Shown one piece after another: positions 49,208 to 63,800 of a DNA stretch of 64,000 nucleotides. The stretch comes from Hydractinia symbiolongicarpus. Lineage: Eukaryota; Cnidaria; Hydrozoa; Anthoathecata; Hydractiniidae. Numbering within the stretch: the stretch's first letter is position 1; the number at the start of each line of letters is the position of its first letter. Under the pieces are notes generated by a model that was not told where the DNA came from, did no database searches, and worked only from the letters and a program-made list of their open reading frames with translations. The position numbers and the translations under genes are program-made. Location: positions 3,162,001 to 3,226,000 of the forward strand of contig NC_079877.1 of NCBI RefSeq assembly GCF_029227915.1. The letters are read 5' to 3'.

Positions 49208-52200
49208 TGACTTTATAACCGTGTCAGTCCGTTTGAGTTACAACGGTTGGGTCACATAATCGTACTAACATGTATTTAGCGATACTTTTCTGATTATGCT
49301 AGGTTGCATCGCTTTTAACAGTGAAACGATTGACTGTGGGACTTAATTGAACTAACTTTAGATTGTGACCTGATAAATGTGACAAATGACACAATTGGAC
49401 CACAAGAAATATCATTCCTCTTAATTTGACGTGATTGCCGGAACTCAGCGATTGCACTGGGCGCTGTGGTAGCGCTTCATTTAAAAATTAAGAAAAGAAT
49501 GTCATTTTTTACTGTGGGACCAATCCTAGCCGTTAGCGCGCGCTGAAGAGATAGAGACAGTTTCAAATACTACATTTCACTGACTCTCTACTGGTGGCAG
49601 TCCGTTTGAGTTACAACAGTTGGGTCACATATTCGTCCCCACATGTATTTAGCGATATTTTTTTGATATTACTAGGTTGCATCCCTTTTAACAGTGACAC
49701 GATATACTGTGGGACTTAATTGAACTAACTTTGGACTGTGACCTGATAAATGTGATAAATGAGACAATTGGACCACAAGAAATATCATTTGTCTTAATTT
49801 GACGTGATTGCCGGAACTCAGCGATTGCACTGGGCGCTGTGGTTGCGCTTCATTTAAAAATTTAGATAAATAAGTCATTCTTTATTCTGGGACGAATCCT
49901 AGCTGTAATCGCGCGCTGAAGAAGTAGAGAAAGTTTCAAGAACTACATTTCAATGGATTTCTAGCTGTATCAATCCGTTTGAGTTACAACAGTTGCGTCA
50001 CATATTCGTACCAACATGTATTTAGCAATATTTTTCCGCTATTACTAGGTTGCATTGCTTTTAACAGTGAAACGACTGACTGTGGGACTTAACTAAACTG
50101 ATTTTGGACTATGACCTTATAAATGTGATAAGTGAGGCAATTGGACTCCAAGAAATAACATTTTTGTTAAATTGACATGGTTGCCGAAACTCAGCGATTA
50201 CACTGGGCGCTATGGTAGCGCGCTTCATTTAAAAAAGAAGAAAAGAAAGTCATTTTTTACTGTAGGACCAATCCTAGCCGGTAGCGCGCGCTGAAGTAAT
50301 AGCGACAGTTTCAAAAACTACATTTCATTGACATTCTAACGGTATCAATCCGCTTCAGTTACAACGATTGCGTCACATATTTGTACCAACTTGTATTTAG
50401 CCATAGTTTTCTGATGTTACTAGGTTGCATCGCTTTTAACAGTGAAACAATTGACTGTGGGACTTAATTGAACTAAATTTAGACTGTCACCTTATAAATG
50501 TGATAAGTGAGCCAACTGGACTCCAAGAAATAACATTCGTCTTAATTTGACATGATTACCGGAACTCAGAGATTAGACTGGTTGCTTTGGCAGCGCTTCA
50601 CTTAAAAATTTAAATAAATAAGTCATTCTTTACTGTGGGACCAATCCTAGACGTTATCGCGCGCTGATGAAACAGCGAAAGGTGCAACATCTAAATTTCA
50701 TTGAATTTCTAACGGTGTCAGTCCGTTTGAGTTACAACGGTTGGGTCACATTATCGTACTAACATGTATTTAGCGATTTTTTTTTTATATTACTAGGTTG
50801 CATCCCTTTTAATAGTGAAACGATTTACTGTGGGACTTAATTGAACTAAATTTGGACTGTGAACTGATAAATGTGATAAATGACACAATTGGACCACAAG
50901 AAATATCATTTCTCTTAATTTGACGTGATTGCCGGGACTCAGCGATTGCACTGGGCGCTGTGGTAGCGCTTCATTTAAAAATTTAGATAAATAAGTCATT
51001 CTTTACTCTGGGACGAATCCTAGCCGTAATCGCGCGCTGAAGAAGTAAAGAAAGTTTCAAGAACTACATTTCAATGAATTTCTAACGTTATCAGTTCGTT
51101 TGAGTTACAACGGTTGCGTCACATATTCGTCCCCACATGTATTTGGGGATGTTTTTCTGATTTGACTAGGTTGTATCGCTTTCAGCAGTGAAACGATTGA
51201 CTGTGGCACTTAATTGAACTAACTTTGGACTGTGACCTGATAAATGTGATAAATGAGACAATTGGGGTCCAAGAAATAACATTCTTCTTAATTTGACATG
51301 AGTGCCACAACTCAAGGATTGCACTTGGCGCTGTGGTAGCGCTTCATTTGAAAATTAAGAAAAAAAAGTCATTTTTTACTGTGGGACCAATCCTAGCTGT
51401 TATCGCGCGTTGAAGAAATAGAGACAGTTTCAAAAACTACATTTTATTGACATTCTAACGGTATCAATCCGCTTCAGTTACAACGATTGCGTCACAAATT
51501 TGTACCAACTTGTATTTAGCCATAGTTTTCTGATGTTACTAGGTTGTATCGCTTTTAGCAGTGAAACAATTGACTGTGGGACTTAATTGAACTAAATTTA
51601 GACTGTCACCTTATGAATGTGATAAGTGAGCCAACTGGACTCCAAGAAATAACATTCGTCTTAATTTGACATGATTACCGGAACTCAGCAATTAGACTGG
51701 TTGCTTTGGCAGCGCTTCATTTAAAAATTTAAATAAATAAGTCATTCTTTACTGTGGGACCAATCCTAGAGGTTATCGCGCGCTGATGAAACAGCGAAAG
51801 GTGCAAAATCTAAATTTCATTGAATTTCTAACGGTGGCAGTCCGTTTGAGTTACAACAGTTGGGTCACATATTCGTCCCCACATGTATTTAGCGATATTT
51901 TTTTGATATTACTAGGTTGCATCCCTTTTAACAGTGACACGATATACTGTGGGACTTAATTGAACTAACTTTGGACTGTGACCTGATAAATGTGATAAAT
52001 GAGACAATTGGACCACAAGAAATATCATTTGTCTTAATTTGACGTGATTGCCGGAACTCAGCGATTGCACTGGGCGCTGTGGTTGCGCTTCATTTAAAAA
52101 TTTAGATAAATAAGTCATTTTTTATTCTGGGACGAATCCTAGCTGTAATCGCGCGCTGCAGAAGTAGAGAAAGTTTCAAAAACTACATTTCAATGGATTT

Positions 52201-52475
52201 CTAGCTGTATCAATCCGTTTGAGTTACAACAGTTGCGTCACATATTCGTACCAACATGTATTTAGCAATATTTTTCCGCTATTACTAGGTTGCATTGCTT
52301 TTAACAGTGAAACGACTGACTGTGGGACTTAACTAAACTGATTTTGGACTATGACCTTATAATTGTGATAAGTGAGGCAATTGGACTCCAAGAAATAACA
52401 TTCTTCTTAAATTGACATGGTTGCCGAAACTCAGCGATTACACTGGGCGCTATGGTAGCGCGCTTCATTTAAAAA
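49208..52475 (+). repeat. 3.27-kb block, second copy (partner 33036-36303)
   Basis: Matches 33036-36303. It overlaps the start of the 19-mer unit (from 49619), so the 19-mer was assembled from an older block that is also retained about 16 kb to the left. Differences from the left copy include ATTTTTGTTAAATTG near 50,159 and TTTTAATAGTG near 50,807; both are inherited by the second 19-mer copy. Confidence 0.9.
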
Positions 52476-55400
52476 AGAAGAAAAGAAAGTCATTTTTTAC
52501 TGTAGGACCAATCCTAGCCGGTAGCGCGCGCTGAAGTAATAGCGACAGTTTCAAAAACTACATTTCATTGACATTCTAACGGTATCAATCCGCTTCAGTT
52601 ACAACGATTGCGTCACATATTTGTACCAACTTGTATTTAGCCATAGTTTTCTGATGTTACTAGGTTGCATCGCTTTTAACAGTGAAACAATTGACTGTGG
52701 GACTTAATTGAACTAAATTTAGACTGTCACCTTATAAATGTGATAAGTGAGCCAACTGGACTCCAAGAAATAACATTCGTCTTAATTTGACATGATTACC
52801 GGAACTCAGAGATTAGACTGGTTGCTTTGGCAGCGCTTCACTTAAAAATTTAAATAAATAAGTCATTCTTTACTGTGGGACCAATCCTAGACGTTATCGC
52901 GCGCTGATGAAACAGCGAAAGGTGCAAAATCTAAATTTCATTGAATTTCTAACGGTGTCAGTCCGTTTGAGTTACAACGGTTGGGTCACATAATCGTACT
53001 AACATGTATTTAGCGATTTTTTTCTGATGTTACTAGGTTGCATCGCTTTTAACAGTGAAACAATTGACTGTGGGACTTAATTGAACTAAATTTAGACTGT
53101 CACCTTATAAATGTGATAAGTGAGCCAACTGGACTCCAAGAAATAACATTCGTCTTAATTTGACGTGATTGCCGGAACTCAGCGATTGCACTGGGCGCTG
53201 TGGTTGCGCTTCATTTAAAAATTTAGATAAATAAGTCATTCTTTACTCTGGGACGAATCCTAGCCGTAATCGCGCGCTGAAGAAGTAAAGAAAGTTTCAA
53301 GAACTACATTTCAATGAATTTCTAACGTTATCAGTTCGTTTGAGTTACAACGGTTGCGTCACATATTCGTCCCCACATGTATTTGGGGATGTCTTTCTGA
53401 TTTGACTAGGTTGTATCGCTTTCAACAGTGAAACGATTGACTGTGGCACTTAATTGAACTAACTTTGGACTGTGACCTGATAAATGTGATAAATGAGACA
53501 ATTGGGGTCCAAGAAATAACATTCTTCTTAATTTGACATGAGTGCCGCAACTCAAGGATTGCACTTGGCGCTGTGGTAGCGCTTCATTTAAAAATTAAGA
53601 AAAGAAAGTCATTTTTTACTATGGGACCAATCCTAGCTGTTATCGCGCGTTGAAGAAATAGAGACAGTTTCAAAAACTACTTTTTATTGACATTCTAACG
53701 GTATCAATCCGCTTCAGTTACAACGATTGCGTCACATATTTGTACCAACTTGTATTTAGCCATAGTTTTCTGATGTTACTAGGTTGCATCGCTTTTAACA
53801 GTGAAACAATTGACTGTGGGACTTAATTGAACTAAATTTAGACTGTCACCTTATAAATGTGATAAGTGAGCCAACTGGACTCCAAGAAATAACATCCGTC
53901 TTAATTTGACATGATTACCGGAACTCAGAGATTAGACTGGTTGCTTTGGCAGCGCTTCACTTAAAAATTTAAATAAATAAGTCATTCTTTACTGTGGGAC
54001 CAATCCTAGACGTTATCGCGCGCTGATGAAACAGCGAAAGGTGCAAAATCTAAATTTCATTGAATTTCTAACGGTGTCAGTCCGTTTGAGTTACAACGGT
54101 TGGGTCACATAATCGTACTAACATGTATTTAGCGATTTTTTTCTGATGTTACTAGGTTGCATCGCTTTTAACAGTGAAACAATTGACTGTGGGACTTAAT
54201 TGAACTAAATTTAGACTGTCACCTTATAAATGTGATAATTGAGCCAACTGGACTCCAAGAAATAACATTCGTCTTAATTTGACGTGATTGCCGGAACTCA
54301 GCGATTGCACTGGGCGCTGTGGTTGCGCTTCATTTAAAAATTTAGATAAATAAGTCATTCTTTACTCTGGGACGAATCCTAGCCGTAATCGCGCGCTGAA
54401 GAAGTAAAGAAAGTTTCAAGAACTACATTTCAATGAATTTCTAACGTTATCAGTTCGTTTGAGTTACAACGGTTGCGTCACATATTCGTCCCCACATGTA
54501 TTTGGGGATGTCTTTCTGATTTGACTAGGTTGTATCGCTTTCAACAGTGAAAGATTGACTGTGGCACTTAATTGAACTAACTTTGGACTGTGACCTGATA
54601 AATGTGATAAATGAGACAATTGGGGTCCAAGAAATAACATTCTTCTTAATTTGACATGAGTGCCGCAACTCAAGGATTGCACTTGGCGCTGTGGTAGCGC
54701 TTCATTTGAAAATTAAGAAAAGAAAGTCATTTTTTACTATGGGACCAATCCTAGCTGTTATCGCGCGTTGAAGAAATAGAGACAGTTTCAAAAACTACTT
54801 TTTATTGACATTCTAACGGTATCAATCCGCTTCAGTTACAACGATTGCGTCACAAATTTGTACCAACTTGTATTTAGCCATAGTTTTCTGATGTTACTAG
54901 GTTGTATCGCTTTTAACAGTGAAACAATTGACTGTGGGACTTAATTGAACTAAATTTAGACTGTCACCTTATAAATGTGATAAGTGAGCCAACTGGACTC
55001 CAAGAAATAACATTCGTCTTAATTTGACATGATTACCGGAACTCAGCAATTAGACTGGTTGCTTTGGCAGCGCTTCATTTAAAAATTTAAATAAATAAGT
55101 CATTCTTTACTGTGGGACCAATCCTAGACGTTATCGCGCGCTGATGAAACAGCGAAAGGTGCAAAATCTAAATTTCATTGAATTTCTAACGGTGTCAGTC
55201 CGTTTGAGTTACAACGGTTGGGTCACATAATCGTACTAACATGTATTTAGCGATTTTTTTTTGATATTACTAGGTTGCATCCCTTTTAACAGTGAAACGA
55301 TTTACTGTGGGACTTAATTGAACTAAATTTAGACTGTCACCTTATAAATGGGATAAGTGAGCCAACTGGACCACAAGAAATATCATTCCTCTTAATTTGA

Positions 55401-56709
55401 CGTGATTGCCGGAACTCAGCGATTGCACTGGGCGCTGTGGTAGCGCTTCATTTAAAAATTTAGATAAATAAGTCATTCTTTACTCTGGGACGAAACCTAG
55501 CCGTAATCGCGCGCTGAAGAAGTAAAGAAAGTTTCAAGAACTACATTTCAATGAATTTCTAACGTTATCAGTCCCTTTGAGTTACAACGGTTGCGTCACA
55601 TATTCGTCCCCACATGTATTTGGGGATGTCTTTCTGATTTGACTAGGTTGTATCGCTTTCAACAGTGAAACGATTGACTGTGGCACTTAATTGAACTAAC
55701 TTTGGACTGTGACCTGATAAATGTGACAAATGACACAATTGGACCGCAAGAAATAACATTCTTCTTAATTTGACGTGATTGCCGGAACTCAGCGATTGCA
55801 CTGGGCGCTGTGGTATCGCTTCATTTAAAAATTAAGAAAAGAATGTCATTTTTTGCTGTGGGACCAATCCTAGCCGTTAGCGCGCGCTAAAGAGATAGAG
55901 ACAGTTTCAAATACTACATTTCACTGACTCTCTACTGGTGGCAGTCCGTTTGAGTTACAACGGTTGGGTCACATATTTGTACCAACATGTATTTAGGAAT
56001 ATTTTATCTAATATTACTAGGTTGCATCCCTTTTAACAGTGAAACGATTGACTGTGGGACTTAATTGAAATAACTTTGGACTGTGACCTAATAAATGTGA
56101 TAAATGAGACAATTGGCGTCCAAGAAATAACATTCTTCTTAATTTGACATGATTGCCGCAACTCAGCGATTACACTGGGCACTGTGGTAGCACTTCATTT
56201 AAAAATTTAGATAAAAAAGACATTATTTACTGTGGGACCAATCCTAGCCGTTATCGCGCGCTGATCAAACAGCGACAGGTGCAAAAACTAAATTTCATTG
56301 ACTTTATAACCGTGTCAGTCCGTTTGAGTTACAACGGTTGGGTCACATAATCGTACTAACATGTATTTAGCGATACTTTTCTAATTATGCTAGGTTGCAT
56401 CGCTTTTAACAGTGAAACGAGTGACTGTGGGACTTAATTGAACTAACTTTAGACTGTGACCTGATAAATGTGACAAATGACACAATTGGACCACAAGAAA
56501 TATCATTCCTCTTAATTTGACGTGATTGCCCGAACTCAGCGATTGCACTGGGCGCTGTGGTAACGCTTCATTTAAAAATTTAGATAAATAAGTCATTCTT
56601 TACTCTGGGACGAATCCTAGCCGTAATCGCGCGCTGAAGAAGTAGAGAAAGTTTCAAGAACTACGTTTCAATGAATTTCTAACGGTATCAGTCCGTTTGA
56701 GTTACAACG
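49619..56709 (+). repeat. 7,091-bp 19-mer, tandem copy 1
   Basis: Nineteen monomers repeated immediately at +7,091 bp. The unit begins after the ACAACA/ACAACG difference at 49618, in GTTGGGTCACATATTCGTCC. In spot checks across the whole unit, private variants (TTTTTGTTAAATTG, AACATCCGTC, ACGAAACCTAG, GTCCCTTTGAG, CTACGTTTC) are all shared. The only difference I noticed is GATAATTGAG at 54,235, where copy 2 has GATAAGTGAG. Confidence 0.95.
52569..54805 (+). repeat. Nested trimer duplication inside 19-mer copy 1 (1,119 bp)
   Basis: 52569-53687 and 53688-54805 match at an offset of 1,119 bp. Differences are few: AACATTCGTC against AACATCCGTC, TTTAAAAATTAAG against TTTGAAAATTAAG, and a 1-bp deletion (GTGAAAGATTG at 54,547). 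Both halves and their differences are repeated in the second 19-mer, so the trimer duplication came first. Confidence 0.85.
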
Positions 56710-59700
56710 GTTGGGTCACATATTCGTCCCCACATGTATTTAGCGATATTTTTTTGATATTACTAGGTTGCATCCCTTTTAACAGTGACACGATATACTG
56801 TGGGACTTAATTGAACTAACTTTGGACTGTGACCTGATAAATGTGATAAATGAGACAATTGGACCACAAGAAATATCATTTGTCTTAATTTGACGTGATT
56901 GCCGGAACTCAGCGATTGCACTGGGCGCTGTGGTTGCGCTTCATTTAAAAATTTAGATAAATAAGTCATTCTTTATTCTGGGACGAATCCTAGCTGTAAT
57001 CGCGCGCTGAAGAAGTAGAGAAAGTTTCAAGAACTACATTTCAATGGATTTCTAGCTGTATCAATCCGTTTGAGTTACAACAGTTGCGTCACATATTCGT
57101 ACCAACATGTATTTAGCAATATTTTTCCGCTATTACTAGGTTGCATTGCTTTTAACAGTGAAACGACTGACTGTGGGACTTAACTAAACTGATTTTGGAC
57201 TATGACCTTATAAATGTGATAAGTGAGGCAATTGGACTCCAAGAAATAACATTTTTGTTAAATTGACATGGTTGCCGAAACTCAGCGATTACACTGGGCG
57301 CTATGGTAGCGCGCTTCATTTAAAAAAGAAGAAAAGAAAGTCATTTTTTACTGTAGGACCAATCCTAGCCGGTAGCGCGCGCTGAAGTAATAGCGACAGT
57401 TTCAAAAACTACATTTCATTGACATTCTAACGGTATCAATCCGCTTCAGTTACAACGATTGCGTCACATATTTGTACCAACTTGTATTTAGCCATAGTTT
57501 TCTGATGTTACTAGGTTGCATCGCTTTTAACAGTGAAACAATTGACTGTGGGACTTAATTGAACTAAATTTAGACTGTCACCTTATAAATGTGATAAGTG
57601 AGCCAACTGGACTCCAAGAAATAACATTCGTCTTAATTTGACATGATTACCGGAACTCAGAGATTAGACTGGTTGCTTTGGCAGCGCTTCACTTAAAAAT
57701 TTAAATAAATAAGTCATTCTTTACTGTGGGACCAATCCTAGACGTTATCGCGCGCTGATGAAACAGCGAAAGGTGCAACATCTAAATTTCATTGAATTTC
57801 TAACGGTGTCAGTCCGTTTGAGTTACAACGGTTGGGTCACATTATCGTACTAACATGTATTTAGCGATTTTTTTTTTATATTACTAGGTTGCATCCCTTT
57901 TAATAGTGAAACGATTTACTGTGGGACTTAATTGAACTAAATTTGGACTGTGAACTGATAAATGTGATAAATGACACAATTGGACCACAAGAAATATCAT
58001 TTCTCTTAATTTGACGTGATTGCCGGGACTCAGCGATTGCACTGGGCGCTGTGGTAGCGCTTCATTTAAAAATTTAGATAAATAAGTCATTCTTTACTCT
58101 GGGACGAATCCTAGCCGTAATCGCGCGCTGAAGAAGTAAAGAAAGTTTCAAGAACTACATTTCAATGAATTTCTAACGTTATCAGTTCGTTTGAGTTACA
58201 ACGGTTGCGTCACATATTCGTCCCCACATGTATTTGGGGATGTTTTTCTGATTTGACTAGGTTGTATCGCTTTCAGCAGTGAAACGATTGACTGTGGCAC
58301 TTAATTGAACTAACTTTGGACTGTGACCTGATAAATGTGATAAATGAGACAATTGGGGTCCAAGAAATAACATTCTTCTTAATTTGACATGAGTGCCACA
58401 ACTCAAGGATTGCACTTGGCGCTGTGGTAGCGCTTCATTTGAAAATTAAGAAAAAAAAGTCATTTTTTACTGTGGGACCAATCCTAGCTGTTATCGCGCG
58501 TTGAAGAAATAGAGACAGTTTCAAAAACTACATTTTATTGACATTCTAACGGTATCAATCCGCTTCAGTTACAACGATTGCGTCACAAATTTGTACCAAC
58601 TTGTATTTAGCCATAGTTTTCTGATGTTACTAGGTTGTATCGCTTTTAGCAGTGAAACAATTGACTGTGGGACTTAATTGAACTAAATTTAGACTGTCAC
58701 CTTATGAATGTGATAAGTGAGCCAACTGGACTCCAAGAAATAACATTCGTCTTAATTTGACATGATTACCGGAACTCAGCAATTAGACTGGTTGCTTTGG
58801 CAGCGCTTCATTTAAAAATTTAAATAAATAAGTCATTCTTTACTGTGGGACCAATCCTAGAGGTTATCGCGCGCTGATGAAACAGCGAAAGGTGCAAAAT
58901 CTAAATTTCATTGAATTTCTAACGGTGGCAGTCCGTTTGAGTTACAACAGTTGGGTCACATATTCGTCCCCACATGTATTTAGCGATATTTTTTTGATAT
59001 TACTAGGTTGCATCCCTTTTAACAGTGACACGATATACTGTGGGACTTAATTGAACTAACTTTGGACTGTGACCTGATAAATGTGATAAATGAGACAATT
59101 GGACCACAAGAAATATCATTTGTCTTAATTTGACGTGATTGCCGGAACTCAGCGATTGCACTGGGCGCTGTGGTTGCGCTTCATTTAAAAATTTAGATAA
59201 ATAAGTCATTTTTTATTCTGGGACGAATCCTAGCTGTAATCGCGCGCTGCAGAAGTAGAGAAAGTTTCAAAAACTACATTTCAATGGATTTCTAGCTGTA
59301 TCAATCCGTTTGAGTTACAACAGTTGCGTCACATATTCGTACCAACATGTATTTAGCAATATTTTTCCGCTATTACTAGGTTGCATTGCTTTTAACAGTG
59401 AAACGACTGACTGTGGGACTTAACTAAACTGATTTTGGACTATGACCTTATAATTGTGATAAGTGAGGCAATTGGACTCCAAGAAATAACATTCTTCTTA
59501 AATTGACATGGTTGCCGAAACTCAGCGATTACACTGGGCGCTATGGTAGCGCGCTTCATTTAAAAAAGAAGAAAAGAAAGTCATTTTTTACTGTAGGACC
59601 AATCCTAGCCGGTAGCGCGCGCTGAAGTAATAGCGACAGTTTCAAAAACTACATTTCATTGACATTCTAACGGTATCAATCCGCTTCAGTTACAACGATT

Positions 59701-62700
59701 GCGTCACATATTTGTACCAACTTGTATTTAGCCATAGTTTTCTGATGTTACTAGGTTGCATCGCTTTTAACAGTGAAACAATTGACTGTGGGACTTAATT
59801 GAACTAAATTTAGACTGTCACCTTATAAATGTGATAAGTGAGCCAACTGGACTCCAAGAAATAACATTCGTCTTAATTTGACATGATTACCGGAACTCAG
59901 AGATTAGACTGGTTGCTTTGGCAGCGCTTCACTTAAAAATTTAAATAAATAAGTCATTCTTTACTGTGGGACCAATCCTAGACGTTATCGCGCGCTGATG
60001 AAACAGCGAAAGGTGCAAAATCTAAATTTCATTGAATTTCTAACGGTGTCAGTCCGTTTGAGTTACAACGGTTGGGTCACATAATCGTACTAACATGTAT
60101 TTAGCGATTTTTTTCTGATGTTACTAGGTTGCATCGCTTTTAACAGTGAAACAATTGACTGTGGGACTTAATTGAACTAAATTTAGACTGTCACCTTATA
60201 AATGTGATAAGTGAGCCAACTGGACTCCAAGAAATAACATTCGTCTTAATTTGACGTGATTGCCGGAACTCAGCGATTGCACTGGGCGCTGTGGTTGCGC
60301 TTCATTTAAAAATTTAGATAAATAAGTCATTCTTTACTCTGGGACGAATCCTAGCCGTAATCGCGCGCTGAAGAAGTAAAGAAAGTTTCAAGAACTACAT
60401 TTCAATGAATTTCTAACGTTATCAGTTCGTTTGAGTTACAACGGTTGCGTCACATATTCGTCCCCACATGTATTTGGGGATGTCTTTCTGATTTGACTAG
60501 GTTGTATCGCTTTCAACAGTGAAACGATTGACTGTGGCACTTAATTGAACTAACTTTGGACTGTGACCTGATAAATGTGATAAATGAGACAATTGGGGTC
60601 CAAGAAATAACATTCTTCTTAATTTGACATGAGTGCCGCAACTCAAGGATTGCACTTGGCGCTGTGGTAGCGCTTCATTTAAAAATTAAGAAAAGAAAGT
60701 CATTTTTTACTATGGGACCAATCCTAGCTGTTATCGCGCGTTGAAGAAATAGAGACAGTTTCAAAAACTACTTTTTATTGACATTCTAACGGTATCAATC
60801 CGCTTCAGTTACAACGATTGCGTCACATATTTGTACCAACTTGTATTTAGCCATAGTTTTCTGATGTTACTAGGTTGCATCGCTTTTAACAGTGAAACAA
60901 TTGACTGTGGGACTTAATTGAACTAAATTTAGACTGTCACCTTATAAATGTGATAAGTGAGCCAACTGGACTCCAAGAAATAACATCCGTCTTAATTTGA
61001 CATGATTACCGGAACTCAGAGATTAGACTGGTTGCTTTGGCAGCGCTTCACTTAAAAATTTAAATAAATAAGTCATTCTTTACTGTGGGACCAATCCTAG
61101 ACGTTATCGCGCGCTGATGAAACAGCGAAAGGTGCAAAATCTAAATTTCATTGAATTTCTAACGGTGTCAGTCCGTTTGAGTTACAACGGTTGGGTCACA
61201 TAATCGTACTAACATGTATTTAGCGATTTTTTTCTGATGTTACTAGGTTGCATCGCTTTTAACAGTGAAACAATTGACTGTGGGACTTAATTGAACTAAA
61301 TTTAGACTGTCACCTTATAAATGTGATAAGTGAGCCAACTGGACTCCAAGAAATAACATTCGTCTTAATTTGACGTGATTGCCGGAACTCAGCGATTGCA
61401 CTGGGCGCTGTGGTTGCGCTTCATTTAAAAATTTAGATAAATAAGTCATTCTTTACTCTGGGACGAATCCTAGCCGTAATCGCGCGCTGAAGAAGTAAAG
61501 AAAGTTTCAAGAACTACATTTCAATGAATTTCTAACGTTATCAGTTCGTTTGAGTTACAACGGTTGCGTCACATATTCGTCCCCACATGTATTTGGGGAT
61601 GTCTTTCTGATTTGACTAGGTTGTATCGCTTTCAACAGTGAAAGATTGACTGTGGCACTTAATTGAACTAACTTTGGACTGTGACCTGATAAATGTGATA
61701 AATGAGACAATTGGGGTCCAAGAAATAACATTCTTCTTAATTTGACATGAGTGCCGCAACTCAAGGATTGCACTTGGCGCTGTGGTAGCGCTTCATTTGA
61801 AAATTAAGAAAAGAAAGTCATTTTTTACTATGGGACCAATCCTAGCTGTTATCGCGCGTTGAAGAAATAGAGACAGTTTCAAAAACTACTTTTTATTGAC
61901 ATTCTAACGGTATCAATCCGCTTCAGTTACAACGATTGCGTCACAAATTTGTACCAACTTGTATTTAGCCATAGTTTTCTGATGTTACTAGGTTGTATCG
62001 CTTTTAACAGTGAAACAATTGACTGTGGGACTTAATTGAACTAAATTTAGACTGTCACCTTATAAATGTGATAAGTGAGCCAACTGGACTCCAAGAAATA
62101 ACATTCGTCTTAATTTGACATGATTACCGGAACTCAGCAATTAGACTGGTTGCTTTGGCAGCGCTTCATTTAAAAATTTAAATAAATAAGTCATTCTTTA
62201 CTGTGGGACCAATCCTAGACGTTATCGCGCGCTGATGAAACAGCGAAAGGTGCAAAATCTAAATTTCATTGAATTTCTAACGGTGTCAGTCCGTTTGAGT
62301 TACAACGGTTGGGTCACATAATCGTACTAACATGTATTTAGCGATTTTTTTTTGATATTACTAGGTTGCATCCCTTTTAACAGTGAAACGATTTACTGTG
62401 GGACTTAATTGAACTAAATTTAGACTGTCACCTTATAAATGGGATAAGTGAGCCAACTGGACCACAAGAAATATCATTCCTCTTAATTTGACGTGATTGC
62501 CGGAACTCAGCGATTGCACTGGGCGCTGTGGTAGCGCTTCATTTAAAAATTTAGATAAATAAGTCATTCTTTACTCTGGGACGAAACCTAGCCGTAATCG
62601 CGCGCTGAAGAAGTAAAGAAAGTTTCAAGAACTACATTTCAATGAATTTCTAACGTTATCAGTCCCTTTGAGTTACAACGGTTGCGTCACATATTCGTCC

Positions 62701-63800
62701 CCACATGTATTTGGGGATGTCTTTCTGATTTGACTAGGTTGTATCGCTTTCAACAGTGAAACGATTGACTGTGGCACTTAATTGAACTAACTTTGGACTG
62801 TGACCTGATAAATGTGACAAATGACACAATTGGACCGCAAGAAATAACATTCTTCTTAATTTGACGTGATTGCCGGAACTCAGCGATTGCACTGGGCGCT
62901 GTGGTATCGCTTCATTTAAAAATTAAGAAAAGAATGTCATTTTTTGCTGTGGGACCAATCCTAGCCGTTAGCGCGCGCTAAAGAGATAGAGACAGTTTCA
63001 AATACTACATTTCACTGACTCTCTACTGGTGGCAGTCCGTTTGAGTTACAACGGTTGGGTCACATATTTGTACCAACATGTATTTAGGAATATTTTATCT
63101 AATATTACTAGGTTGCATCCCTTTTAACAGTGAAACGATTGACTGTGGGACTTAATTGAAATAACTTTGGACTGTGACCTAATAAATGTGATAAATGAGA
63201 CAATTGGCGTCCAAGAAATAACATTCTTCTTAATTTGACATGATTGCCGCAACTCAGCGATTACACTGGGCACTGTGGTAGCACTTCATTTAAAAATTTA
63301 GATAAAAAAGACATTATTTACTGTGGGACCAATCCTAGCCGTTATCGCGCGCTGATCAAACAGCGACAGGTGCAAAAACTAAATTTCATTGACTTTATAA
63401 CCGTGTCAGTCCGTTTGAGTTACAACGGTTGGGTCACATAATCGTACTAACATGTATTTAGCGATACTTTTCTAATTATGCTAGGTTGCATCGCTTTTAA
63501 CAGTGAAACGAGTGACTGTGGGACTTAATTGAACTAACTTTAGACTGTGACCTGATAAATGTGACAAATGACACAATTGGACCACAAGAAATATCATTCC
63601 TCTTAATTTGACGTGATTGCCCGAACTCAGCGATTGCACTGGGCGCTGTGGTAACGCTTCATTTAAAAATTTAGATAAATAAGTCATTCTTTACTCTGGG
63701 ACGAATCCTAGCCGTAATCGCGCGCTGAAGAAGTAGAGAAAGTTTCAAGAACTACGTTTCAATGAATTTCTAACGGTATCAGTCCGTTTGAGTTACAACG
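56710..63800 (+). repeat. 7,091-bp 19-mer, tandem copy 2
   Basis: Essentially identical to copy 1 over its full length. This is the youngest duplication in the window by identity. A collapsed or duplicated assembly join would look the same, so read support matters here. Confidence 0.95.
59660..61896 (+). repeat. Nested trimer duplication inside 19-mer copy 2
   Basis: Copy of 52569-54805 at +7,091 bp. It carries the same two 1,119-bp halves and the same distinguishing variants, including the 1-bp deletion at GTGAAAGATTG near 61,638. Confidence 0.85.
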
